Of a DNA stretch of 64,000 bases, positions 45,100-57,400 are shown piece after piece. This DNA is from Monosiga brevicollis MX1 (lineage: Eukaryota > Opisthokonta > Choanoflagellata > Craspedida > Salpingoecidae): contig NW_001865044.1 in NCBI RefSeq assembly GCF_000002865.3, positions 240,162 to 304,161 of the forward strand, read 5' to 3'. Under the pieces are notes generated by a model. The model was not told where the DNA came from, did no database searches, and was given only the letters and a program-made list of their open reading frames with translations. The translations under genes were made by a program, and so were the position numbers. Every line of letters starts with the position of its first letter. The stretch's first letter is position 1.

Positions 45100-46580
45100 T
45101 TAACCCTCGTAAAAGGTTGGCAGCTCGTTGCCGAGGACCACCTAGAGATGAACAGACATTCACGACAGGCATGAGACGGAGAGGATGACCCACGCTGGAC
45201 TCGATGGCACATCTCAGCCATCTGGCTTTGGTGGGCAGTACGACTGACCTCGCGTTCGACGCCGGCTTCGGTGATGACGGCAGTGCGGATAACACCACCA
45301 GAGGAGCCGTCGCGGGACATGGCCAAAGCCAAAGCTGTTCGGACAAACTTGAGGCACTCATCCTTGGTCATGTTCTCCTTGTACGAGGCATCGCAGTGAC
45401 CGTACAAAAAGGTTGAGCCCGAGCCTGTCGCCAGCAAACCCACGCAAGACGCAAGGCGTCAACGATGATGCGAATGAGAAATGGCGCACGGGCCGCGTTG
45501 CACCCTTGGAGGAGCTTTGCACAGCCACGCAGACTGACCGCCAATGGAGAAGGGTTGACGGACAAGCAGACCACCCAGAGGTATCGAGTAGACCTGACAA
45601 TCAAGGATCGTCAGAAAAAGGGATAGGGGGAGCGAGTGAGCATGGGTGGCATCGTGGGTGGCAAAGTGCTGCAGACGTCAAACGTCAGTCTTATCGGACA
45701 ACGAGGGGGAGAGGTCGAGGTATCTATTACCTGTCCGCCCTTCTTCTTGTCCCAGCCGGCGCAAATGATGCCAGCCATCAGGGATTCACGGTTGTTGTAG
45801 CAAAAGGTGCGGAAGACGGAGGCAGCCGTGTGGACCTCGGGGTCTTCGTCCATTTCCATGCTGTGCAGGTCAAGGTAGTACCTGACAATATCTGCAATGG
45901 CCTGCGTATCGGCCGCCGAGCCAGACCGACAGCAGTAGATGTTGTCCGTGATCTTGGTCAGCTTGTCCGTTACGCGGTTGGCCACATATGAGCTTGAAGG
46001 GCAAAGAGACAGGGGCAGAGAGGTCAGTGTAGTTCGTGCAACTGCAAGCAGCAGGATGGGTGCATATATCAAACGACCAAATACGAAAATAGCCAAAGCA
46101 CACGAAAAGCAGCTCAAGAACGTTGTTTAAAAAAAAAAAAAAAAACCGGAAGAAAATCCGACGCTCGCAAAGTGAGGTGGCATAATCAGCGGTTCCAAAA
46201 AAGTCGATGCTTTGTCGCGTAATTGGGGCCACTCAAAGGTGGTTGACCTACCCAGTGGTGGTGCGTGAGTCGGCCCCAATGACCACGCCGTCAGCAAACT
46301 CCACTGCCATGATGGTCGTCTGCGCACGTAGCAAGGGCGAGGCAAGGAAAAACCGCCGTGTGTGGTGCAGGTGAGCCAGTGACAGGTTTCAAAGAGAAGC
46401 AGCCCACGCAAGGCATGGACCGCATGCGGTGTGCCGAGTTGGTGGATGATTGACATTGCATTTGAGCTTCCGAGTCAAAGTGAGCTGTGTCGAGCGGAGT
46501 CGGCGGGCACCAGGGGGTCTGCGCTGACGTACGCCGGTCAAGTGTTCGGCGGTGACCCAGTCGGGTTGTGCGGGCTCCAT
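45100..46580 (-). CDS. PSMB6: 20S proteasome subunit beta-1 (PSMB6)
   Basis: Six exons: 46580-46533, 46319-46252, 45992-45731, 45593-45539, 45424-45249 and 45141-45100. All phases fit and give 216 aa. The first exon encodes only the 16-residue propeptide ending in Gly; exon 2 begins exactly with the catalytic Thr1 ([19 protein letters not shown]). Asp17 and Lys33 (VTDK) of the active site are present. [49 protein letters not shown] and DGSSGGVIR follow as in animal beta-1 rather than beta-5 or beta-2. This subunit gives the caspase-like activity, cutting after acidic residues. Confidence 0.95.
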
Positions 46581-48364
46581 GATGGCGGAGATGGGTTGGC
46601 AAACGGGGGTCAAAGCTCGTCAAGAAGAGCAACGTATAACGACAGTAATGCTGACTGCCTTGAATCTGCAGGATGGTACACGACCTCCACCAAGATACAC
46701 ACAGCCTGGCTCAGGCCGCGAGGAAGAAAGGAGGGCCGCCAAAAAAAAAAAAAAAAAAAAGGAGTACAAGCTCGCGCCAGACAAAACAACAAAAAGCAAG
46801 GCGACCAGTGGTTGCGAGTCAGACAGACAGAGAGAGAGAATGGTTGACAAACCGAAATGGAATGACAGGTGGTAGCGAGCAGCGGTAGACTGACGAGTGG
46901 TAGCGGCGGTGGGACCTTCGGCTGGTAGCGAGCAAAAGGAGCATGTGGAGCAAAGTTGTCAGTATCTTCTATATTTAGCTGGTAACTATTCTGAGGTGAT
47001 TTTTGCATCTTGAATTATTACCCAGAAATGGATGGTTTGGAGACCCCCAAAACTGGGGTAGTTTGGGACTTTCGCGCCGTTTGGATGGTATACTCTTGTG
47101 TGAAGCAGGTAATCAAGCCTAGGTTCTGGGTGGAGTAGCGTGAGGAAGGGGGGTAAGGGGTCTGTCCTTTGTGATATCGTGTGTGTCTCTGTGTGTGTGT
47201 GTGTGTGTGTGTCTGTGTGTGTGTTTTGAGAAAAAGGGGGGTAACATAAGCAAGAAAAGAATGGGTGTGGGACATCACACCTGTGCTCTCGGCATGGGGA
47301 TGTTGCGTACCCATGTCTTATCCCCTCCGAGCAAGGATTACACTGGCCGTGGTCGGGTTGATGTCTCAGGTTGCCCTTTCTGACAAGAACCAGCCATGGC
47401 AGGGGGCGCCCCGATAGCAACCCAGCTCAAGAGAAGCAACAACCAACGCCACAAAGGGCCAGCACGTCCAAATGGCAAGTGGGAGGGCGCCAAGAGTTGG
47501 TCGTTCAATTCGAATTCGAATTCGACTTCGCGGCTGCGACAAAGCGATTTACCATGCAACACATCACACAAACCCACACAGAACACGGGAATCAACCGTG
47601 ACCTACCCTACCGCAGCTACGTCTGCACCACACTTGTTGTTCTGCAGAAGTCTTAACACCCGCAAACGAAGCAATGATCGCCACAAAACCCATAAAGAAC
47701 ACCAAGTCTTGGGACAAGAAAACGTCATCGTTGCTGCTTGGAGCCGTCATCATTCCTGACCCGGTGAATGTCTTTGGTAGTGGTGTGCGCCAGAGGTCAG
47801 AGGCGTGTGTGTGTGTCCTTTCAACCTTAGAAGCACTTGCACCTCACTCGGAAAGTGTGCGAGCAGGGAATGGCTTGGGGGAAGAGGTGAAACCCACATC
47901 CCCAAACCCCACTTTTTGTGGCACACCGTGACTTGGACGATCATCAACCCACACACACCCTCAAAACACCAAAACCAAGTCCCCACGCACACTTGATGCG
48001 AGAGACACAGAAAACATCAACATCACTTACACACACACGTAACCCTGGGGTCAGAAGCAAGGCAACTCGTACTGCTGCCTGCTGCCTGCTGCTGCTGCTG
48101 CAAAAACGGAACGCTGCCGTCAGTCAGTCAGTCAGTCAGGCGGTACAGACAGTCAAGGGCCGTAAGCAAGCAAGAAAGGGGGTCGAGCACAGGTCCTTGG
48201 TGGCTCGGCGCTGGCAGCGATGGTGGCTTGGCGAGCCATGGTCTGCCCCTCGATCAGAAATTCCTATTCTACATCTTTGGGCATCTTCCTCCGGCTTGCG
48301 AAAAAAAAGGCCGCGCCGCCAGTCGCTGTTTCAAGCGCATCTTACTCTTGTCGCCCTCTCAGTG

Positions 48365-48407
<43 letters not shown>

Positions 48408-48500
48408 GCTGTTCTTGTTGTTGCTGTTGTTCTCTTTACCTTGACTGCTTGTGTGGATAAAGAATTGGGGACACCCTGATCACAGAGAGAGATTTGTTTT

Positions 48501-48568
<68 letters not shown>

Positions 48569-49285
48569 TTCTTCTCTTTCTTCCTCTTTTCTATGGCAGC
48601 CCTCTGGATTTGGCGGCGGGCTGCTCTTCGATCGGGTATTTTCCATCTTCGCTGCGGGGGTTTGAATGCATTCACCTCTTGATCCATGTTTCATCTTGCT
48701 CCTGCTTGATTGCCAGCTCCATTGGCTTCTCTTTCCCTGTTTCCCTGTCTCGGATCTCCATCCACACATCACACGCTTAACCACCACTTCCCAATCTCCG
48801 TGACACTTGGCGCTGCCACCGCACCTTTGGCCGGCTGCCATTTACTCTCCCTCTCTCTCCTCTTTTCCCTTTGCAACGGAATCAAACCGTTTTGTTCTGA
48901 TTGCTTGCCCTGGTGAACTCCGGCGCTCTCCTGCGCTTTTGATCTCCCTCCTGTCATTTTCGTCGCCTGATTGCTTGCCCGACACTGCCGTTCGGCCCAC
49001 CACATTGATTGATTTCTTCTGGTGGCAGACTCGCGTACCTTTGGTGCCTCGATCCTTTGAGGCGATTTGATGTCGTAACCCTGGTGTTGCTTCACACACT
49101 GCTGTGGCCTGGAATTCCACCAGGTCGCCCTTTTCACTTGAATTATCCGGGCGCTCCCCTCAACTCTCCTACCTCTTCCTGCTTCTACGACTACCACTGC
49201 GGCTGCGGCTGCGGCTCACTTCAACAACTACTTTTCTACGACAGCGCCCCACTGACTTTGTCCATCGCGCTTTGCACCCATTGCC
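46581..49285. other. Repeat-rich intergenic region
   Basis: A 2.7-kb region between PSMB6 and the forkhead gene. It holds an A run at 46740-46760, (GT)n at 47181-47224, a palindromic AATTCGAATTCGAATT at 47507-47522, five CAGT units at about 48119-48139, (TTG)n at 48364-48430 and (CT)n at 48504-48562. The last 400 bases are CT-rich leader of the forkhead gene. Frames here are short or repeat-derived, and no gene is supported. Confidence 0.6.
48364..48562. repeat. (TTG)n and (CT)n tracts
   Basis: About 20 TTG/TTGCTG units at 48364-48430 and about 29 CT units at 48504-48562. Confidence 0.95.
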
Positions 49286-50645
49286 ATGGCTGCCGCCGCC
49301 AACTGGCAGGACGATACGAGTGTCGCCGCCGCCGCCGCTATTGCCGCTGCCGAAAACTACATGTCCACCATACCCTTGCCTGCCGGTGATGGCTTCCCCA
49401 CCCTGTCCAGTGCCGACTTTGACATCCCTTCCTCCTCTGCGGCCAGTGCCCACGGCGCCTCCGCCTATCAACCATCACTGCCGAACACAGCTCAACCCGG
49501 CGTACGACCCCCATCTTACTCATCTGCTGCTACGCCTACCGAACCCGGCTCTCCGCCCCATCGCAGCAGCGCCACCATCGTTCTCGAGGCCAACGATGTT
49601 GATGAGGAAGAAGATGGCAAGCCTGCCCTCAGCTACGCCAAACTCGCTGCCCTTGCCATTGACGCCGCCCCCCAGGGCCGTGCCACGGTCGCCGACATTT
49701 ACAAATGGGTGCAAGAAAGATACCCCTACTTTCGCCACGGGAAGCCCTGGTGGAAGGTACGAGGCATTTGGTTTTTTGTTTGGTTTGGTTGTTGGTTTTC
49801 TTGGTTTTGTTTGGTTTTGATGCGGGGTCAAGGGCCGCTCGCCTTGTACACCTGCGCGGCCACTCACCAACCTCGGCTTCCGCCCCTCCCCTTTTCCGCA
49901 GAACTGCATTCGTCACAACCTTTCCATGAAGAAATGTTTTGTCCGACAAGAAGGCACACGCGGCAGCAACTTTTGGAGCCTCCACCCTGATCACCGCTCA
50001 GAGATTCTTCACGCCAAGAGCCCCCGTAACCTCTCACGCAAGCGACGTCGTGCCTCCATGCACGCCACTACCACCACCACCGCTGCCATCACCAACACAA
50101 CGTCCTCGTCCTCATCGTCGGCAACAGCCTTCGACACGAGCAGCCCAACACCTTCTCCCCAGGATCAATACACCGAGCCGCTTGTGGATCAGTTGCGCAG
50201 CGTCGGGCCTCCCCTCGCCACTGGGGCCGCACACCTGTCCCCCGACCTTCGCCAAGCCACGGCCCGCCCGCCCCTGCCTGACCATCTCCTGGCCACCGCC
50301 TCGTGGGCTACTGCTGCCGATGCCACCTTTGCCGACACCACTTTTGATGCCGCCAGCGACATGATGACCGACGTCGAGGACCTGCTGGCTGAAGCCACCT
50401 CCCCCGTCTTGTCCGCATCAGACGCGCTTCTTCCCCTCCTGAACACCGAGGAGACAGATGCCCTTCTCAACGCCACACTCAACGCCTTCCCACCCAACGC
50501 CTTCCACAGCGAACTCATGGCCAACGCGTCGTGCGTCTCACAAGTGCCTCCCGCCAGTCCGCTGCCCCCAGTCCGCCTGCCCGATGCAACCTCGTGGCTC
50601 CAGCCTGTCGGCGCCCTGGATCTGCCCGATTTGTCGGTCTTTTGA
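49286..50645 (+). CDS. Forkhead (FOX) transcription factor
   Basis: Two exons, 49286-49756 and 49902-50645, in phase and giving 404 aa. The forkhead domain is split by the intron: KPALSYAKLAALAIDAAPQG, ATVADIYKWVQERYPYFRHG and KPWWK, joined to NCIRHNLSMKKCFVRQ, where the N-x-x-R-H-x-x-S recognition helix is intact, and then GSNFWSLHPDH. A basic stretch (SRKRRRAS) follows and is a likely nuclear signal. The N-terminus is Ala/Ser/Pro-rich; the C-terminus has acidic and hydrophobic patches (MMTDVEDLLAEA, LLPLLNTEETDALL) like an activation region. The subfamily is not assigned; the wing lacks the usual basic run. Confidence 0.92.
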
Positions 50646-51438
50646 AAACTGCATCGCGCTCGACATTGGGCATGTCCCTATCTCTGTGCATGCTCTGCCA
50701 TCCCCTACTTGCACTTGTTCGTTCTCGCCTTGTATCTTGTCCAATTTTAATTTTGATTGATTTTGAGCGATTGATTTTGAGTGTCTTGTACTTGCGCTGT
50801 TACATTTTGTTCCGTTCCTTAAACCCAACGGGGCTCATCATTTTTATATTGTCTCTCGGTGTGGATCTTTTGTTTTTTTGTTTTTTGTTTTTTAACTCGC
50901 CTTTATTAATCTTGCTGGTGTGTGATGCTGCTCTTCCATGTCACTGGAACGCGATCCAGGATTGTACATGTCTTGATTGTATTTGTACCCGCGTGGTGAT
51001 TTACTTCACGCCTTCTCGCAGTGCGGCGGGCCAGTCAGTTCTGCGCGACAAGTCTGTTTTAAAGCTTGGCCGCCGCGGCTGGGGCTTGTACCAACGCCTG
51101 CTCGTTTGTTCTTTAGTTGGGTCAATTGCCCGTGCTTTGATGCGGTGCCCAAGTCTTGGCTCGTTCTGTGTTCATACTCCCGTTTCCAGCGGCGTACTTG
51201 CGTGCTGCCTGTGGTCGCCGCGATCTGTCTTCGCTGTCATACTGGTGCACACACCCAATCGACTCTTCTTCTCAATCCCGAACCTCTTTGATGACCGGCT
51301 CAACTGTGAAGACAACAACATTCCCCAGAGGAATACAAACAGGACTTTAAAATGATGAATTCGCCGTCTGGAAACGACACATGGAATCCCCCCTCTATCC
51401 TGTTTCTGGCGCACAGCGCCCGGCAAACAAGCGCACGT
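50646..51438. other. Convergent 3' gap
   Basis: T-rich 3' flank of the forkhead gene (T runs near 50860-50895) facing the end of the giant minus-strand gene. A long plus-strand frame crosses it but is read through from the forkhead 3' end in another frame and has no motif. Confidence 0.6.
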
Positions 51439-54400
51439 CTAATCGCGGCTGACTGCCGATGCCCGACGCGTGTCATTGCGCGACAAGCTGGCCAACATTT
51501 GAGCCAGTTGATTCACAACATGTCCCGCCTGCGCATGAACGTGCACCGCCATAAACCGGTTGATGTCGTCGTGGGGCTCGCGAATCAGGCTATTCAAGAA
51601 CCAATTGGTCGGCAAGACCTGCTTCATTGTAAAGTCCAACTCAAAGGCGCACCACGATCCATGCTTGGCAAAGGAGGCTGCCCCGCCTTCATTGCCCGTC
51701 CTTCGCCGTGCCAGTTGCTGCAACTCCTCGGGCGCCTCTGCCCACGTCAAGCAGACAAAGCTCCAGTCATCGGCGTGCGCTGTCATGGCCTCGGTCGTCA
51801 GCGCCCCAGCCGCACGTTGCAAGCGGCTGCTGTAACGGCTTGTGTACATGGATATCACCTGCCGCAGCTTGAGGTAAACCGCAGGATCGACGTTAACATA
51901 CACGGCCTTGTACGGCACGACCGCGAACAAGCCTTCTACCAAGCGGTTGCCATCAAAGTGCACGTTGCTGATGGCATGGATGTCACACTTGGGATAGTCG
52001 AAAATGTACTGCAGATTGGTTGCCTTGATCATGGCGATGCTGTAACACTCCAAGGGCAACATGTCCTGGTGCACGCGCTCGGATGCAGGACGTGAGGCCA
52101 GCCGCACCATGAGGTGCCCCTCTTCGTCCGCATGGCCAATCTTCAAGGCAGACGTCTGCTTCGTGTATTGCACGTCGGCCTCACTGTTGCATGCCTCTTG
52201 CTTAAAGGTGTACACGTAATCTTTGATGCCAACTTGCAACATGTCGCGATCCAAAAAGCTGTTGCCAAAGCAAACCACCAGCAGCTCATCGCCAGCGACG
52301 TGCACGGTGCCGTTGATGCAAGGCACAATGGGCAAGCCATTGTCGAACAACGCCTGCCCCTGACCGTCTGCTTCATCCGATAGGCCTTCCACCAAATCGG
52401 TCTTTTCTAGCACCTCCGCAAACTGCTGCCGTTGCTGTTCCAACGTGTCCTGCAGCCATTGCCCCAATGACACAAAGGCTGGCAGGGTATCCTGAGACAT
52501 GTACAGGCGCAAGTGCTCCGAGTCGATTCGACAATGCGCATCCTGCCGCAGACTGGTCTCACCCAACACCGGATGATAAATATCGCTGGCCACCGCGCGC
52601 AACTTGGCAATATCGACGACAGCTACGAGCGGATGGTGGTAAAACATGCGCGCTTGAAGGAGGTCTGCGTTCACCTGGAATTCGGTCGCCAGTTGCGTCT
52701 TGAGTGAGTCTAGAAGTTGCTGCCGACGCAAATAACCAGTCGACAACCCAGAGCACTCCATGTGCGCGCGCAAAATTGAAGTGGTGGACAACGTATCTAG
52801 AGCCAGACGCCGACAGGAAGACCGTGACAAATGCACAACCGGCAGCAAAATGGTGCGCGCTGCATCCGGGACCTCCGCCGCACTGTACCGCGTGGCAAAG
52901 TCATCCATAGCCAGGGACATGGGCCCAAGCAACTTATCCAGGTTGATGACCACACGTGTTTTCGTAATGGCCATGAGTATGTGCACGTGTGTGGCCGGCA
53001 GAGGATCGTTGCTGGTTGTACCGGAGACGAACGAGCGCTCCTCCTCCTCATCGTCTGATTGCTCGCCCTCCTCCCCTGACAGGTCGAAATGGGTGGCAAG
53101 ATCACTTTCATCGTGTTCGCTGGATGCAAAGCTCATGCTGGCGTCCTCGGTCATGACCGCTGATGCACCTGATCCGCTACTCGTGTCCTTGTCGACCGCG
53201 AGCCGAGGCACCGCGAGCGCGTGCTTGGCGGAGTGCGCCGCCGCTGTACGTCGCGTTGAATTGCGCGATTGAATGGTGCTCACGGGACCTACACCGTATG
53301 ACTCGGGTCCAGGGGCCGTCGACCCCGTGTACCCAGTCTCTCGCTCGGTCTCGTCTCGGCTTTGGAAGACCTTGAACACCTTGGCGTTGAACCAGGCTCG
53401 CTTAAACTGCACAATGTCTCGCAACTTGGTAACATCATAATTCACATGCACGTCGTCCACGTCCAAGGCTGCGGCAAAGTGGCGTCGAACCTCGCCGGCG
53501 CTCTGTTTTAATATTTTGCGAGAGCCATGGAAATGCAGCCCCGTCACGGAGAGGGCAACTGCTGATTCGGCAAGGAATTGTTCCTCGGCTTCGTTCTCGT
53601 TGATGCTGTTGAGCGTTGAGTACGGATGATAAACGTACAGGGAGACACGGCTGGCATCCAAGGACACAAATACGCCCCGCTCCCGCGCCTGAGCCAGCTT
53701 GGTGGAGGATCGAGACGACGAAATACCAATGTCCATAGCCGGCAGTTGCACGCGGCCCTCAATCGGGCTGTCCGGTTCGCAGGAAAAGATTAAGCAAATG
53801 CCATCCACGCTCGTGTGAAAGCTAAACTCAATCGGCCGGCCATCGCTAGCCTTGAGATCAAACATATAGATGGCAGACTCGGCCCCGACCACGGGTGTGC
53901 TATGGTCCTCAACGCTTGTTGAGTTGCGCGGATCGTCCAGCACAGTCACAAAGGCCTCCAGCTGCTGACGTTCATCATCCACACACTTGCGATACTCCGA
54001 TTTGAAATTCTCAGCCACAGCCAGCACCAGATCCAGAGATCGCCGAGTATAGCGCAGCTAGCGATTTGTTACCAAAACACAAGGAAGGAGATGGGGGGAC
54101 ATCGGTCAGAATATCAGCCAGCAAGCAACGGGTAATACAACATCGACCAGCAACAATTGGCAGAGCGGGTGGGTGCGCATGCACGTAATGCACACAAGCA
54201 ACAGGCGTGGCGACAACCTCAATTGCTTTCACAGGACAAATTGCAGGTCCGAGGTGAATCGACCACTGCGCGAGCCAATGCATACCTCGAGAATATCTGT
54301 AGCGCCAGCCGACCGCGTGGATACGTTCATGACGCCGCGAATTTCGATACCCGACTCGTGCTGAGTTGCCGGCGGGCGGGCAGCATACGTCAAGCGCGTT

Positions 54401-57400
54401 GTCAATTTGGGGATGGCAAAAAAGCTCTCGCTATTGTTGGTATCTCGGGACGATGATAGCCTACGAATTGAAGCTGCCTCGCACAGACCCCGAGTAGGAC
54501 AGGCAAGGGGAGCATCAGGTTAGAGTCATTTGTTTTTTCTTGTTTTGCGTGCTCTTTCTCGCCAAGTGGGCAGAATTAAAATCCAAAGTGCACGCAGAAG
54601 AAATGAAAAAGCCGGCATGGACGTACCCAAGGAAGGACGTTGACTGGAATTGCCAATTTGACGGCGGGGTACACGAGATCCACTTTCTTCACCATGCAAA
54701 ATGATTTCGCTTGCCTCAAAGTTGAGACTCAGATCAAAACGAGTGTTCCACAGTGTTTGGGGTACATCTTTGCTCGCCTCATGCGATGCCGGCGTGGGTG
54801 CTGTCTCAGATTTAGATGGGACTTGAGAAGAATGTACTCGCAAGCGAAGCATGCGCTGTGTCTCGGCCAATTGCTTGCGAATCAAGGCGAGAACACTTGG
54901 ATCAGCGTGCACGCGCAGCTGCTGCGCCAGCGCCGCCTCCTGTCGCCGCGCCAGCGCCAACAAAATTTGGTCCTGCTGTGCCTTGGATTGACTGGCTCGC
55001 GCATACAACGCATCTGTTTCACTCGTCAGGGCTAGTGATTCCATTTGTCGCGCAATCACCTGATACCATCGCCACATAAATGAAAAGAGCACCCGCGACA
55101 TAATGTGCAGTGAGACGGGTTGCTACCATGCGCACCAGCAGCACAAGCAAGCTCAGCCCCAAAGGGAGCCCGAGAGCCCGAAGAGATACCGAGCAGGGAG
55201 TCTAGGGACCACACCACACAAACCTGGACGATGTAGGCCGTTTGCGCAAAGAGGCCACCAGCAGCTTTATTCACGTGCATGTCAAGCCCTGTACTGGTGA
55301 AATTCAAGCTTGTGTTGACGCTGCCCACCTCTCCTTCATGCGGGTACCATGTCTTCATATGAAACTTGACTTGGCCATGGCTAATCTCAGCGCAATTCAT
55401 GGGAAGATCCGGCGCATGGAGCACCTTGACCAAAAACTCGCGCGGGTGATCTGTTGCTTTGCCCACAGTCCAAAACAGGACCAAGGACTTGAAATCACCA
55501 AAGCCTAGCTGGCCGTCATCAAGCGTAGCATCAAGATGCTCGAGCGCCAAAACCTAGTCCATGGCCGGATTGAAAAAAGCTCGTGTGAGAGTCGGCCCGG
55601 CCTCAAACTTGAGCTTGCGTATCCCTCCCCAAGCAAGCTATATCACACGTAAACACACAGAGAGCCACACCATGTGCGTCGACACAGATGAGACGCAAAC
55701 CTACAATAAATTGCACGGATTGATCGTGCGAGTTGAATCTCATTGTAAGCGGCACGCGGCAGCTTGCGTTTTTGACCGCAATGCGAATAGAAAAGAGACT
55801 GCGCGAACGAGCCACCGTCACTCGACGGAGACTTTCCCCCGAACGCCAGTGCGTCTTGGCACCAGCAACACGTTTCTGAAAATCCTCGGCGGACGCTTTT
55901 GCCTCGATCCCCAATCGCACCAAGGGTTTGATCAGAGAGGGTGGCATGTAGATGGAGGGTGCGTTGACTTGAATGACAATGCCAAACCGCGCGTCCGTGG
56001 TGCTGTCGGTGGTTGCGGCGCTGACGGTGCGTGAGTTGGTGACCATGTGCATGCCGTGAGCATTATTTAGATAGCCAACCACTTCCAGCTCCGCTGAAGC
56101 GCGCAGGGCGCCGGGTGCTGTTGTATCCAGCGACGCCAACAGCTCAGCCGGCGAGCGGTGGCCGGCGGCTAAATCCACGACTTGTAAGCGCGGCTCGCAC
56201 GATACATTCAGACCTTGGAAAGCTTGATGAAAGGTTGCAGAGGCGACTAGGGAGCGAAGCTCGACCATGGCCGCGCTGGATGAGGCGCCGACGCCAAAGC
56301 AAAGGCGAGCTGCCGTCACATGCGCATCCACCAGCAAGGAAGTGCTGGGCTCAGAATCAAAGCGCGCTGCAGATGGAGACAGAAGCGATGCCTCGCTCAC
56401 AGCCGAAAGGGGCCGTTCCAGCTTACTCACTGCGCTCGAGATTATGTCCACCTTACGCGAATATACCTGTTGCAGGGATAGCATGTGGTTGAGCGCGTTC
56501 ATATCCATGTGCACATGCATGGCATGCACGCGAAGACGAATCTTGGCATGATGCACTCGCCGGGGCGGGGCAAGCGTGCGCCCAGCCTGCGCAGCCCAGA
56601 GTGACATGCTCGAATTTGCCCGATCCGCCTCACCCTTAGCCCGGCCCACAAGGATGCCGTGGCTGTGATCCAGCCGGGCAGCCAAAAACTTGGGGTCGCA
56701 ATCCCGTTCGCAACTTGTGACTGCGCAAGCCGTAGACACGGCTGGAACGCTGAAAAGAAGGGGCTCCAGTCCTTGCTGTTTACTCTTCAACAGCTGCTCG
56801 GCCACAGTCAATTCGACGTGACAGTCAGACAGTGACTCCTGAACCGGTGCCGATGCGATGACCTCAATGCAAGGGATGGCGTAGCTCAGCTCCATGACTG
56901 CACCGTCCAAAATGGCCAGGCTCGTGTCCTTCAAGTTGACGCGCAGCGAGACCAAATGCTTGGCTGAACTTGTTCGGCGTGACGAACCAATGACGCGTGG
57001 TGTGGCCATGTGGATGCCAGCCTCGGATGCATCACCCTCATCCGTTGCTTGGGGCAGCAACGCCATATACGCGGCGATGGCGTTCCAGTGGTTGATAGCC
57101 TCGGCCAATGCCGTCGGATCCCCCATCAGAGATAGCTCTGCGCCGTTATACTCGAGACACACGCCGCTGGACGCTGGGCGGTGTCGAACATGGAGCGAAG
57201 CTGGTTTGAGGTTGAATGTCACCATGTTGGCCCACGTGGCATGAGGCATCACCTGCTGCGAGAAGTGAGATCCGTGGTGCGACGCCTGGCGAGAAAAGGG
57301 CGAATCACCGCGCCGTGCCAAATGCAGGGCCGCCCGTCGCCGTGCAGCACGCGCGCGGACCTGCGGCCCACCCCCTTTTCTCTGAACATAAGGATTGGTT

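Noticed and set aside
47396-47653. Plus-strand frame of 86 aa in the PSMB6-FOX gap
   Set aside because: No motif, an Asn/Ser run produced by the TTCGAA palindrome, and competing frames of similar length at the same place.
50531-51355. Plus-strand frame of 274 aa downstream of the forkhead gene
   Set aside because: It overlaps the forkhead 3' coding end in another frame, then runs through T-rich 3' flank. The hydrophobic residues come from T-rich codons.
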